A stretch of DNA of 35,931 bases from Clostridia bacterium (lineage in GTDB: Bacteria > Bacillota > Peptococcia > Peptococcales > SKKY01): assembly GCA_009930175.1 (NCBI GenBank), contig RZYW01000010.1, positions 1-35,931 on the forward strand, read 5' to 3'. Numbering within the stretch: the first letter of the stretch is position 1; each line of letters starts with the position of its first letter. This document shows positions 27,181 to 35,931 of the stretch, piece after piece. The position numbers were made by a program, and so were the translations under genes. The notes under the pieces are model-generated. The model was given only the letters and a program-made list of their open reading frames with translations, did no database searches and had not been told where the DNA came from.

Positions 27181-29175
27181 ATGAATTTAAAAACAAGGGA
27201 AGAATTAAAAGATAATTTATTTACTTTAAAAATATTATACTTTTTAGTATTTGCAGTGTTGTTATTAACACTTTTTAAAATGCAGATTCTCGATTCGGAA
27301 GTATATCAAACCAGAGCAGATTCCAATAGAATGAGACTGGTTGGAATTCAGGCTCCCAGAGGAGATATTTTAACCAGGGATGGAGAAGTCTTGGTAAGAG
27401 ACTATCCCTCATTTGAAGTTTCTCTTACATACATGGATGTTGTGGGCGCAGAACAGGCCCTAAATACTTTGGTAGAGATTTTGAATGACCCTGAGATAAC
27501 TATAGAGTGGTTAAAAGAAAGAATTGATGAAAATATATATCGCTCCTACGAACCTATTATAATAAAACGAGGGCTTTCTATTGAAGAAGTTTCCAAAATT
27601 GAGGCTCGTAAAAATGAACTTCCAGGAGTAAGAATAACCGAATCTCCTGTCAGGACTTATTTATATCCCGGAGTGGCAACTCATTTGCTTGGTTTTACAA
27701 GTGAAATTAGTTCTGAGCTGGGGCAAACAGGTTATGAAAATTATCGACTTGGGGATTTAATAGGAAAATTTGGTGTTGAAAAACAATATGAAACATATTT
27801 GAGAGGCCAGGATGGCTATCAAAAAGTGGAAGTAAATGCAAAAAACAGACCCATTGGATTTGTTGATACAAAGGAAGCTGTCGCAGGAAATAATCTAGTA
27901 CTGACTATAGATTTTAAACTCCAGAAATTATTGGATGATAGTTTAGATGAACTCTTAGAAACATTGCAAAAAAATCCAAGGACAGCATATGCCGAACAAG
28001 GTGCAATAGTCTTAATGGAAGTAAAAACCGGAAAGATATTAGCTATGTCCTCAAGACCTAATGATCCAATCAGATATCAAAATAAAGTTATTCAGGGAAG
28101 ATATATTCCAGGTTCAACTTATAAAATGATTACAGGACTGGCAGCTCTTGAATATGCAAAAATAAATCCTCTTGAAATAATTGTAAATAATGGGGCTTAT
28201 TGGGAACCACCATATATTAAATCAATCGCTCCTCTTGGGCAGTATAATTATTATAGTGCTATTGCACGTTCAGATAACGTCTATTTCCAGGAAATGGGAA
28301 GACGAGCTGGAATAGTAAATATTTCTAAAATGGGAGAAGAGTTTGGACTTCATCTTCCCACGGGAATTGATCTTCCTTATGAAAGCACAGGAGAGTCAGT
28401 TTTTCAAGGTTTGCCAAATGAGGAAAAAAGACAAGCATATTTTCAGTGGGCAGCAGGGGTAACAAATAACAGGTATGAGAAAAGACTTGCTAATCTTGAA
28501 CTTGAGTATGAAGAGAAAATTGCAGCTGCCGCAGATGAAGATGAGCTTAAAAAGATTACCAGGGAAAAAACACGAGATACAAATATTCTAAAAGCTCAGT
28601 GGCAAATTGACCTTAACTGGAATACTTCCTGGCACGCAGCGGATACATTTAACGTTGCTATTGGACAAGGAAGGCAGAACTACACTCCAATTCAATTAGT
28701 ATCATATATTGCTCAGCTTGCAAATGACGGAGTAAGAATGAAGCCCTATGTGGTTGAAAAGATTGTTTCCGAGGATGGAATGGTTATAGAAGAGTTCTTT
28801 CCGGAAATTGCAGGAAGTACTAATATATCAAAGGACTCAATGGAAAAAACAATTCGCGGAATGATTCAGGCATCGGAACCAAGGGGAACAGCGTACAGTA
28901 CATTCGCCAATTTTCCATCAAATATAAAAGTGGCAGCTAAGACTGGTACTGCACAAAGAGAAATAAATATTGAAAGTAATGGCCTAAATGGAGAAACTGA
29001 AGTGACTCAAATTTTCCAAAGTGACGGATTATTTACAGCATTTGCTCCAGCAGATGATCCAGAGATTGTTTTTTTTGGTATTATAGAAGCAGGAAACAGT
29101 GGTAGTGGTTCGGCGGGAAAAATAGCAAAGATATTATTTGAAGAATATTTTGGAATAGGTAAGGCTGGAGAGTGA
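27181..29175 (+). CDS. mrdA: Penicillin-binding protein 2 (elongasome transpeptidase)
   Basis: GDILTRDGEVLVRDYPSFEV; PGSTYKMITGL (SxxK); SDN; AKTGTA (KTG). Confidence 0.96.
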   Translation: MNLKTREELKDNLFTLKILYFLVFAVLLLTLFKMQILDSEVYQTRADSNRMRLVGIQAPRGDILTRDGEVLVRDYPSFEVSLTYMDVVGAEQALNTLVEILNDPEITIEWLKERIDENIYRSYEPIIIKRGLSIEEVSKIEARKNELPGVRITESPVRTYLYPGVATHLLGFTSEISSELGQTGYENYRLGDLIGKFGVEKQYETYLRGQDGYQKVEVNAKNRPIGFVDTKEAVAGNNLVLTIDFKLQKLLDDSLDELLETLQKNPRTAYAEQGAIVLMEVKTGKILAMSSRPNDPIRYQNKVIQGRYIPGSTYKMITGLAALEYAKINPLEIIVNNGAYWEPPYIKSIAPLGQYNYYSAIARSDNVYFQEMGRRAGIVNISKMGEEFGLHLPTGIDLPYESTGESVFQGLPNEEKRQAYFQWAAGVTNNRYEKRLANLELEYEEKIAAAADEDELKKITREKTRDTNILKAQWQIDLNWNTSWHAADTFNVAIGQGRQNYTPIQLVSYIAQLANDGVRMKPYVVEKIVSEDGMVIEEFFPEIAGSTNISKDSMEKTIRGMIQASEPRGTAYSTFANFPSNIKVAAKTGTAQREINIESNGLNGETEVTQIFQSDGLFTAFAPADDPEIVFFGIIEAGNSGSGSAGKIAKILFEEYFGIGKAGE

Positions 29176-29179
29176 AAAA

Positions 29180-29800
29180 ATGAAAGCTGTTAAATTAAAA
29201 GGTACTTCTGAAGGATTGTATTTAATAACAGATATGAGTTATGATAAAGGGAAAGTAGAAGAAGATTTAATTGAAATAGTAAAAGAAGCCGAAAAATTTC
29301 TGGGAAGTTCCAGAGAGGTTTTCGTTTTATTGGAAAATTCTGCACAAGAGGATGATGACATGGGTTTTTTGGAGAATCTTCTGGGATCTTTAGGAATAAA
29401 AATCAATAAAAGTAAATCAGAGAGTTTTGGAGATTTTAAAGTAGCCCAGGAACAACAAAAAGATATTTATACCGAAGGTAATACTCTTTTGATTAGAAAA
29501 AACATAAGATCCGGACAAAAAATTGAGCATATTGGAACTATTGTGATAATTGGAGATGTAAACCCCGGTGCTGAAATAAAAGCAGGAGGGCATGTTATTA
29601 TTATTGGGAGCTTAAAAGGAAATGTCCATGCGGGTGCAAGTGGAGATGAACAAGCAGTAATATATGCAAATAAATTTGCTCCTAATATTATTAAAATTGC
29701 GGGACTAATAGCAAAAGCTCCTGAAAGTGAAAAAGGAATTGAGTCAGAGGCAGAAATTGCCAGGATATATAAGAAACACATAATTATTGAAAATATTTAA
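29180..29800 (+). CDS. minC: Septum site-determining protein MinC
   Basis: C-terminal GQKIEHIGTIVIIGDVNPGAEIKAGGHVIIIGSLKGNVHAGASGDEQAVIYA; upstream of minD and minE. Confidence 0.95.
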   Translation: MKAVKLKGTSEGLYLITDMSYDKGKVEEDLIEIVKEAEKFLGSSREVFVLLENSAQEDDDMGFLENLLGSLGIKINKSKSESFGDFKVAQEQQKDIYTEGNTLLIRKNIRSGQKIEHIGTIVIIGDVNPGAEIKAGGHVIIIGSLKGNVHAGASGDEQAVIYANKFAPNIIKIAGLIAKAPESEKGIESEAEIARIYKKHIIIENI

Positions 29801-29814
29801 CAGGGGGTTAATCT

Positions 29815-30609
29815 ATGGGAGAGGTAATTGTAATAACATCCGGTAAAGGCGGCGTAGGTAAAACTACAACAACGGCAAATATTGGAACAGCATTAGCAAA
29901 ATTGAACCACAAAGTAGTCCTGGTGGACACAGATATAGGTTTAAGAAACCTAGATGTAGTACTTGGACTTGAGAACCGCATAGTATATGACATTGTTGAT
30001 GTAGTAAAAGGAAATTGCAGATTAAACCAAGCCTTAATTAAAGACAAGCGTTTAGAAGGACTTTGTTTACTTCCAGCAGCTCAGACCAAAGATAAAAATG
30101 CTATAAGCATAGAAGAAATTAAAAAGTTAACAAACGAGTTAAGCGAAATTTTTGATTATGTTATAGTTGACTGCCCTGCAGGGATAGAACAAGGTTTTAA
30201 AAATGCAATTGCCGGTGCTGACAGAGCTATAGTTGTAGCAACCCCGGAAGTATCTTCAGTAAGAGATGCGGACAGAATTATAGGATTACTTGAAGCAAAT
30301 GAAATTAAAGAAACCAGACTTATTATTAACCGTCTTAGACCTCAAATGGTAAAGCAAGGGGATATGATGGATATTGATGATATTCTTGATATTCTCTCAA
30401 TAAAGCTAATTGGTGTTATTCCAGAGGATGAATTTATTATTGTTTCTACCAACAGAGGAGAACCAGCTGTAAACAATCCTGAGTCAATGGCAGGTAAGGC
30501 CTACTTAAATACTGCAAGAAGAATTACTGGTGAGGAAGATGTTCCTTTTCTGGACCTTGAAGTAGTAGAGAGTTTCATGGATAAAATTTTAAAAATATTT
30601 AAAAAATAA
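29815..30609 (+). CDS. minD: Septum site-determining ATPase MinD
   Basis: VITSGKGGVGKTTTTANIGTALA, DTDIGLRNLDVVLGLENRIVYDIVDV, C-terminal amphipathic helix. Confidence 0.98.
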   Translation: MGEVIVITSGKGGVGKTTTTANIGTALAKLNHKVVLVDTDIGLRNLDVVLGLENRIVYDIVDVVKGNCRLNQALIKDKRLEGLCLLPAAQTKDKNAISIEEIKKLTNELSEIFDYVIVDCPAGIEQGFKNAIAGADRAIVVATPEVSSVRDADRIIGLLEANEIKETRLIINRLRPQMVKQGDMMDIDDILDILSIKLIGVIPEDEFIIVSTNRGEPAVNNPESMAGKAYLNTARRITGEEDVPFLDLEVVESFMDKILKIFKK

Positions 30610-30621
30610 AGGGAGGATTAT

Positions 30622-30894
30622 ATGGGTTTCTTCGATTTCTTTAGCAAAAACAAAAAAAATACGGGAAGTAAGAACATAGCCAAAGACCGTTTAAAACTTG
30701 TCTTGGTTCATGACAGAGCTAGTATGTCTCCCGAGGTAATGGAAGCACTAAGAAAAGAGCTTATTCAGGTTATTAGCAAATATGTTGATGTTGACAGCAA
30801 TAACATTGAAGTAGAATTAAATGATAATAATAACCAGGCAACATTGGTAGCGAATATTCCAATAAACCAAATTAAGAGAAGCAGAAATGTTTGA
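30622..30894 (+). CDS. minE: Cell division topological specificity factor MinE
   Basis: DRLKLVLVHDRASMSPEVMEALRKELIQVISKYVDVD. Confidence 0.97.
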   Translation: MGFFDFFSKNKKNTGSKNIAKDRLKLVLVHDRASMSPEVMEALRKELIQVISKYVDVDSNNIEVELNDNNNQATLVANIPINQIKRSRNV

Positions 30895-32014
30895 ATTTTA
30901 TAGAAAAAGACTAAAAGAGCTTGATTTCATTATGATCATAGCTCTTGCTCTTCTTTTAACAATAAGTGTAATTATTATTGACAGTGCAACCTTGCATTTA
31001 TCAACTGATTTGTCTAAAAAACAAATAATCAATATTTTTGTAGGGGTTTTTGCCTGCTTCTTTTTGCTTAGGTATGATTATGGTTCTTATAAAAAATACA
31101 CATTGCATCTTTATCTAATAATGATAACTGGACTAATTTTAGTACCTATTTTTGCTCCTGAAATTAAAGGTGCAAAATCATGGATTTCAATTCCTCTTTT
31201 TGGGAGTCTTCAGTTTTCAGAGTTGTGTAAAATAATATATATAATTACTTATGCAAAATTTCTAGATGACAGAAGGCATGAGCTAAATACTTTGAAAGAG
31301 CTGCTTCCTCATTTTTTATTTGTTGCTCCGGTTATATTTCTTATATTGCTCCAGCCTGATCTTGGAACGGCTATGGTTTTTATTGCAATTATGTTTGGAA
31401 TGCTAATTGCAGCAGGAGCAAACAAAAAGATAATGTTTTCTTTGTTTGGGGGAGGTACAGGTGCTTTAATTGCCTGGCTTCTTGCTCATATGCATTTTAA
31501 TGTTTGGTTCCCAATTAAGGGCTACCAGTTAAACAGAATATTAGTTGTTCTTGACAGTAATTTTGATGTAAGAGGAGCAGGATGGAATCAGCTTCAGTCA
31601 AAAATTGCCATTGGAAATGGTGGACTTTTAGGCAAAGGATTTAAAGAAGGAACACAAAGCATGGGCGAGTTCTTGCCAGAACAGTGGACAGATTTTATAT
31701 TCGCTGTTTTATCAGAAGAAGCAGGTTTTATTGGAGCGGGATTAACGCTTATTTTATTATTTGTTATTATTTTTAGAGGAATTAAAATTGCCTCAATTTC
31801 CCATGATTATTATGGAAGCTTAATAGCAGCAGGAATTATTACTATGTATTTATTCCATATTCTCGAAAATGCGGGAATGAATATGGGCCTTATGCCAATT
31901 ACAGGTATTCCCTTACCTTTTGTAAGTTACGGGGGAAGTGCGATGCTAGCAAATATGATTGGAATTTCCTTTCTTCAGAATGTGTTTATAAATAAAGAAA
32001 AAGTTGTTTTTTAA
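30887..32014 (+). CDS. rodA: Rod shape-determining protein RodA (SEDS)
   Basis: QPDLGTAMVFIAIMFGMLIAAG, GLLGKGFKEGTQSMGEFLPEQWTDFIFAVLSEEAGFIGA, ITGIPLPFVSYGGSAML; 8-bp overlap with minE. Confidence 0.97.
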   Translation: MFEFYRKRLKELDFIMIIALALLLTISVIIIDSATLHLSTDLSKKQIINIFVGVFACFFLLRYDYGSYKKYTLHLYLIMITGLILVPIFAPEIKGAKSWISIPLFGSLQFSELCKIIYIITYAKFLDDRRHELNTLKELLPHFLFVAPVIFLILLQPDLGTAMVFIAIMFGMLIAAGANKKIMFSLFGGGTGALIAWLLAHMHFNVWFPIKGYQLNRILVVLDSNFDVRGAGWNQLQSKIAIGNGGLLGKGFKEGTQSMGEFLPEQWTDFIFAVLSEEAGFIGAGLTLILLFVIIFRGIKIASISHDYYGSLIAAGIITMYLFHILENAGMNMGLMPITGIPLPFVSYGGSAMLANMIGISFLQNVFINKEKVVF

Positions 32015-32037
32015 ACGCCGGGTCCCCGGCGTTTTTT
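32013..32037 (+). terminator. Terminator after rodA
   Basis: aaacgccggg-tcc-ccggcgtttttt. Confidence 0.92.
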
Positions 32038-32115
32038 AATATAAATTTAAATATTTATTTCTTTGTTAAATTAATGTAAAATGGGTAGGGTCGATAAATT
32101 CGAAAGGGGATTCTG

Positions 32116-33795
32116 ATGGATTACAGAGTTGCAATTTTTACTTTCATTGGTGGGCTTGGCTTTTTCCTTTATGGTATAAAGTCTATGTCTGAAGGTCTTC
32201 AGGCAGTAGCCGGAGATAAAATGAGGGTGTTTCTTGAAAAAGGCACCAAAACCCCTTTAAGAGGAGTTTTTACAGGTGCTTTGGTAACTGCCTTAATTCA
32301 ATCCAGCAGTGGAACCACAGTATTAGCAGTGGGTCTTGTAAATGCTGGTTTGATGACATTAAGACAGTCAATTGGGGTAATTATGGGTGCCAATATTGGT
32401 ACAACAATTACAGCATATTTAATCGGTTTTAACCTAAAAGATTATGCCCTTCCTATTATTGGGATAAGTGTAATAATGCAATTTTTTATTAAATCAAAAA
32501 AAGTAAATTATATTGGTAAGTCAATGCTTGGCTTTGGTTTACTGTTTTATGGTATGGATGTAATGGGTTCTGGGATGAAGCCATTAAGGGAGTCTGAGTT
32601 CTTTATTGATCTTATGCTGAATGTTGAAAGTAATGCTTTTCTTGGAGTATTTGTAGGAACTGTTTTAACTGCAATTGTTCAAAGCAGCAGTGCAACTATT
32701 GGTATTCTTCAAGAGTTAGCATATCAGGGTGTAATAACTTACCAACAGGCTGTTCCTATACTTTTTGGTGATAACATTGGAACTACAGTAACAGCACTGC
32801 TCGCCGGTTTAGGTGCAACTGTTGCAGCAAGAAGAGCATCTTTTGTTCATTTTATGTTTAACGTAATTGGGACAGTTATATTTATACCCTTATTCCTGGC
32901 AGGAATATTTCTTCCTGGGGTAGAATTTATTACAAACACATTAGGCAATCTTTTTGATGGTCTTGTTGTTTGGGATAACTTAAATGTTAAAATGCAAATT
33001 GCCCAGACTCATGGTATATTCAATATATCCAATACTTTAATTCAACTTCCATTTGTGGCATTACTTGCTAAATTTGTAGCTAAGATTATTCCCGGGGAAG
33101 AAGATGAAGAAATTTACAAACCTAAGTATCTTGAGCCAAGATTATTAAGTAATCTTCCTGTAGCATTATCTAATGCAAAGCATGAAACAGAAAAAATGGG
33201 TGAAATATCACTAAAATGTTTTGATTATTCCATGGATTATCTTTTTTCTAAGGATATAAGAATGGCTACAAAAGCTAAAAACACTGAAGATACTTTAGAT
33301 TCTTTAGAGAGTCAAATAACTCAATATGTTTTAAAAGCCACAACGCAAAATCCATCCTCCGATGAAGAGCTTTCAAATAAGAGCTACAAAATTCTTCAAA
33401 TTGTTGGTGACCTTGAAAGAATAGGGGATCATTCTTACAATGTTATTGAAGCAACGGAGTACATTTTAAACTATAATATTGATATTTCTGAAAGCGCAAT
33501 GAATGAGCTTAAAGAAATGATTGAACGAGTAAGGGAAAGCATAGAAAAGTCATTAATTGTTTTCGATACTGGTGATAAAAAATTAGCTTACAGTGTAATT
33601 GAGAACGATGACGTTATTGATGAGATGGAAAAGAATTTAAGGAAAAGTCATATTGTGAGACTTAACGAAGGATTTTGTAATGGGAATGCGAATGCAATTT
33701 ATTTAGATATATTAAGTAATTTAGAAAGAATTGGAGATCATGCAGTAAATATTGCAGAATACACATTAGAATCAAAAAGAAGCCAGAATGAATAA
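32116..33795 (+). CDS. Na/Pi cotransporter family protein with C-terminal PhoU-like domain
   Basis: Two QSSSGTT/QSSSATI repeats, GANIGTTITAYLIGF / GDNIGTTVTALLAGLGA; PhoU helices LERIGDHSYNVIE and LERIGDHAVNIAEY. Confidence 0.95.
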   Translation: MDYRVAIFTFIGGLGFFLYGIKSMSEGLQAVAGDKMRVFLEKGTKTPLRGVFTGALVTALIQSSSGTTVLAVGLVNAGLMTLRQSIGVIMGANIGTTITAYLIGFNLKDYALPIIGISVIMQFFIKSKKVNYIGKSMLGFGLLFYGMDVMGSGMKPLRESEFFIDLMLNVESNAFLGVFVGTVLTAIVQSSSATIGILQELAYQGVITYQQAVPILFGDNIGTTVTALLAGLGATVAARRASFVHFMFNVIGTVIFIPLFLAGIFLPGVEFITNTLGNLFDGLVVWDNLNVKMQIAQTHGIFNISNTLIQLPFVALLAKFVAKIIPGEEDEEIYKPKYLEPRLLSNLPVALSNAKHETEKMGEISLKCFDYSMDYLFSKDIRMATKAKNTEDTLDSLESQITQYVLKATTQNPSSDEELSNKSYKILQIVGDLERIGDHSYNVIEATEYILNYNIDISESAMNELKEMIERVRESIEKSLIVFDTGDKKLAYSVIENDDVIDEMEKNLRKSHIVRLNEGFCNGNANAIYLDILSNLERIGDHAVNIAEYTLESKRSQNE

Positions 33796-33812
33796 TTCAG
33801 GCTTCTTTTTTT
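33777..33812. terminator. Terminator between convergent genes, possibly bidirectional
   Basis: agaagccagaat ... attcaggcttct with T-run on + and a shorter T-run on -. Confidence 0.8.
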
Positions 33813-33820
33813 TTATTAAA

Positions 33821-34666
33821 TTATTCTATTTCTGAATAACAAATTCCAATTAGTCCCGGGCCCACGTGGACACCCAGGGCGGAAGTAATGTCTAAAACAG
33901 AAACATTTTTTATTGTATGAGAAAATCTTTCATAAACTTCCTTAGCCTCGTCTATAGCATTTCCGTGGAGGACGCTTAGTTCGACTTTTTTATCAGCAAT
34001 TTCTTTTTCAACTAAATCAGCGATTGCTTTAAGAGATTTTTTACGGCCTCTCACTTTTTCTACCGTATAATAAACCCCTTCTTTATTAATGGAAATTATT
34101 GGTTTAAAGTTTAGAAGATCTCCAAGACCCCCTTCGATTTTACCAATTCTTCCACCTTTGCGAAGGTACTCCAAAGTTTTTACAACAAAGTATACTCTGG
34201 TTTTTTCTTTTAATCTTAGAATTGTATCTATAATATTACTTAAGGTTTCTGAGTTTTCCAGCATCTTTGCTGCTCTTAGAACTAAAAAACCTAGTCCCAT
34301 AGAAATTGAGTTAGAGTCTATAACTTCCAGTTTGATTCCAATTTCATCCGCTTTTTCTTTAAGGCCATATACCATTTCGTAAGTTCCACTTAATCCCTTT
34401 GAGATATGAATTGCCAAGGCGTGAGTATATCCATCTTCTTTTAATTGTTCAAGAAGATTTATGGCACGACCTAGATTTGGCATAGAAGTTTTTGGTACTT
34501 CTTTTTCAATTAGCTCATAAATTTCGTTAGTTTTCAGATCTTTTCCGTCATCCTGATAAGTTTTTTCCACTGTCGAAATTTGCAAAGGAAGAATGTGAAT
34601 ATTGTACTTTGCAATATCTTCAACGGGAAGATTACAGGAAGAATCTGTTATTAGCGCGATTTTAAT
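33821..34666 (-). CDS. DegV family fatty-acid-binding protein; start probably at ATT 34666
   Basis: IKIALITDSSCNLPVEDI, AIHISKGLSGTYEM, KTLEYLRKGGRIGKIEGGLGDLLNFKPI, GPGLIGICYS. ORF track starts at 34720 without SD; SD-like AAGGGGGG lies 8 nt before ATT. Confidence 0.92.
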   Translation of the reverse strand: MKIALITDSSCNLPVEDIAKYNIHILPLQISTVEKTYQDDGKDLKTNEIYELIEKEVPKTSMPNLGRAINLLEQLKEDGYTHALAIHISKGLSGTYEMVYGLKEKADEIGIKLEVIDSNSISMGLGFLVLRAAKMLENSETLSNIIDTILRLKEKTRVYFVVKTLEYLRKGGRIGKIEGGLGDLLNFKPIISINKEGVYYTVEKVRGRKKSLKAIADLVEKEIADKKVELSVLHGNAIDEAKEVYERFSHTIKNVSVLDITSALGVHVGPGLIGICYSEIE

Positions 34667-34741
34667 GGTAATTACCCCCCTTTTTTGATTTATTATTTCA
34701 TACATTAATATATTATTCAATATTTAGAAATATTATGTTTG

Positions 34742-34770
34742 TTGAAAAAAGTATTTAGGGTCTGTATAAT
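34742..34770 (+). promoter_or_regulatory. Sigma-A-type promoter for the FeoA-like gene
   Basis: TTGAAA (34742-34747), 17-nt spacer, TATAAT (34765-34770). Confidence 0.82.
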
Positions 34771-34797
34771 ATAGCTTATATAGGTGGTGAATAACAT

Positions 34798-35016
34798 ATG
34801 GTTGAAGTAATGAATCTTAACAGACTCAAAGAAGGCGTAGTGGCAGAGATTGTTGAAGCTGAAGAAGCTTTGTTTCATCTTTTAGGAATTACAAAAGGAA
34901 TGTCAGTTATTGTTTTACAGAAAACCGTAGACTGGCTTATTCAGGTTGGTTACGATCAACTTTTGCTAAAGGAAGATGTAGTAAGTAAAATTAAGGTTAA
35001 AACTGTAAATATTTAA
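34798..35016 (+). CDS. FeoA-like SH3 domain small protein
   Basis: LNRLKEGVVAEIVEAEEALFHLLGITKGMSVIVLQ...DQLLLKEDVVSKIKV resembles the FeoA core; SD aggtggtg. Confidence 0.65.
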   Translation: MVEVMNLNRLKEGVVAEIVEAEEALFHLLGITKGMSVIVLQKTVDWLIQVGYDQLLLKEDVVSKIKVKTVNI

Positions 35017-35028
35017 AATGATAATAAA

Positions 35029-35055
35029 AGAAACCTCATCTAGGATGAGGTTTCT
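35029..35055. terminator. Convergent terminator hairpin, overlapping the 3' end of the minus-strand gene
   Basis: agaaacctcatc-tag-gatgaggtttct perfect 12-bp stem; minus strand followed by tttattatc. Confidence 0.85.
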
Positions 35056-35931
35056 GCTTTTATAAGGTAAAGTTTTTTTCCAAGGAGTTTTTCAAAGTCT
35101 CCGGAACTTTTCATCCCTGCTGAAATTTCTAAGGAGATATCATCCTTAGATTCTAAAGCGATAGTGATGGAATTTTTACTTTCCTCCACTTTTAATAGGG
35201 ATGTAATTTTCCCTTCCTCTCTCCGGTCAAGGTTTTCAGCTATTCTTAATAAAAGACTAAGTATGTTAATAAGGTAAATATCATTTTTTTGCAGGATATT
35301 TTTATACTCACTGTAATTTATTTTATAACTTTTGTTTCGGTGCTTTCCTGAAATAGCTGATAAAATTAATAACTCCCTGTGATTAAATCCATCCAATCCA
35401 GAGTTCAATATAAGGTATCCGGAATGTTTATGGTGGGAATAATAATCAATATATATTCCAATATCATGAAGGCTGGAAGCATATTTTAAATATTCAAGAT
35501 TTATTGGGTCAAGATTATGGAGAGAAGATGTGCATAAAAATAACTCCTTGGAAATTTTTATAACATTTTTGGCATGTTTTTTATTTACATCATAATTAAA
35601 CATTAAATTTTTAATGCTTTCTTTCCGTACATTTTTAAAAACAGGCTCTTCTTTAGATTTAAGAAGATGTTCAAAAAATAGTCCTTCTCTTAAGCCATTA
35701 CCGCTTATTATTAGCTTTTCTGGCTTAGAGGTTTTTATAATAGCATCAAGAATCTTTAAACCAGGTACAATAATATCAACCCTTGATTTATCCAGGCCAT
35801 TTACTTTATAAAGCTCAGGGGATTTTTTTTTCGTTACGATATCGATAGTTTTTTTGCTGTTTTCATAAGAAATTTCAAGATTATGCAATTTATCTATAGG
35901 ATAGGATGTATTTCTCTTGAAAATTTTAGCA
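35040..35931 (-). CDS. Ppx/GppA-type phosphatase with HD-like C-terminal domain; 5' end outside the window
   Basis: LDKSRVDIIVPGLKILDAIIKTSKPEKLIISGNGLREGLFFEHLL (Ppx/GppA) and LKYASSLHDIGIYIDYYSHHKHSGYLIL (HD). The frame stays open to the window edge. Confidence 0.88.
   Translation of the reverse strand, partial: AKIFKRNTSYPIDKLHNLEISYENSKKTIDIVTKKKSPELYKVNGLDKSRVDIIVPGLKILDAIIKTSKPEKLIISGNGLREGLFFEHLLKSKEEPVFKNVRKESIKNLMFNYDVNKKHAKNVIKISKELFLCTSSLHNLDPINLEYLKYASSLHDIGIYIDYYSHHKHSGYLILNSGLDGFNHRELLILSAISGKHRNKSYKINYSEYKNILQKNDIYLINILSLLLRIAENLDRREEGKITSLLKVEESKNSITIALESKDDISLEISAGMKSSGDFEKLLGKKLYLIKAETSS

Overview
Most of this 35.9 kb window is an AT-rich, Firmicutes/Clostridia-like core chromosome segment. 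At the left end is a roughly 2 kb accessory patch that looks GC-richer and decayed. The patch holds a C-terminal piece of a type III restriction-modification Mod methyltransferase, a RhuM-family gene with an in-frame TAA, a secreted SNase-like nuclease, and a 5'-truncated COG2865-type ATP-binding/HTH remnant with a 12-bp tandem repeat. From about 2.03 kb the content is core: a PrcB-like/GerMN protein, a small HTH regulator, a peptide-binding lipoprotein, lgt, an SH3 x4 + amidase_3 cell-wall hydrolase, an MBL-fold protein, an RNase PH::RdgB(HAM1) fusion, an 8-tRNA array, tig-clpP-clpX-lon-engB, an XRE regulator with a small membrane protein, a T-box(GUA)-valS-folC-rex unit, maf-radC-mreBCD-mrdA-minCDE-rodA, a Na/Pi cotransporter, DegV, a FeoA-like protein, and a partial Ppx/GppA-type protein. 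I found no convincing complete new biological system. The best leads are the apparent non-AUG (ATA/ATT) starts of folC and degV, the nonsense-interrupted RhuM in a decaying defence remnant, the abrupt accessory/core junction near 2.03 kb, the RNase PH-RdgB fusion, and a possible short terminated RNA at 3.97-4.09 kb. All calls come from reading the sequence and the supplied translations; no database search was run.
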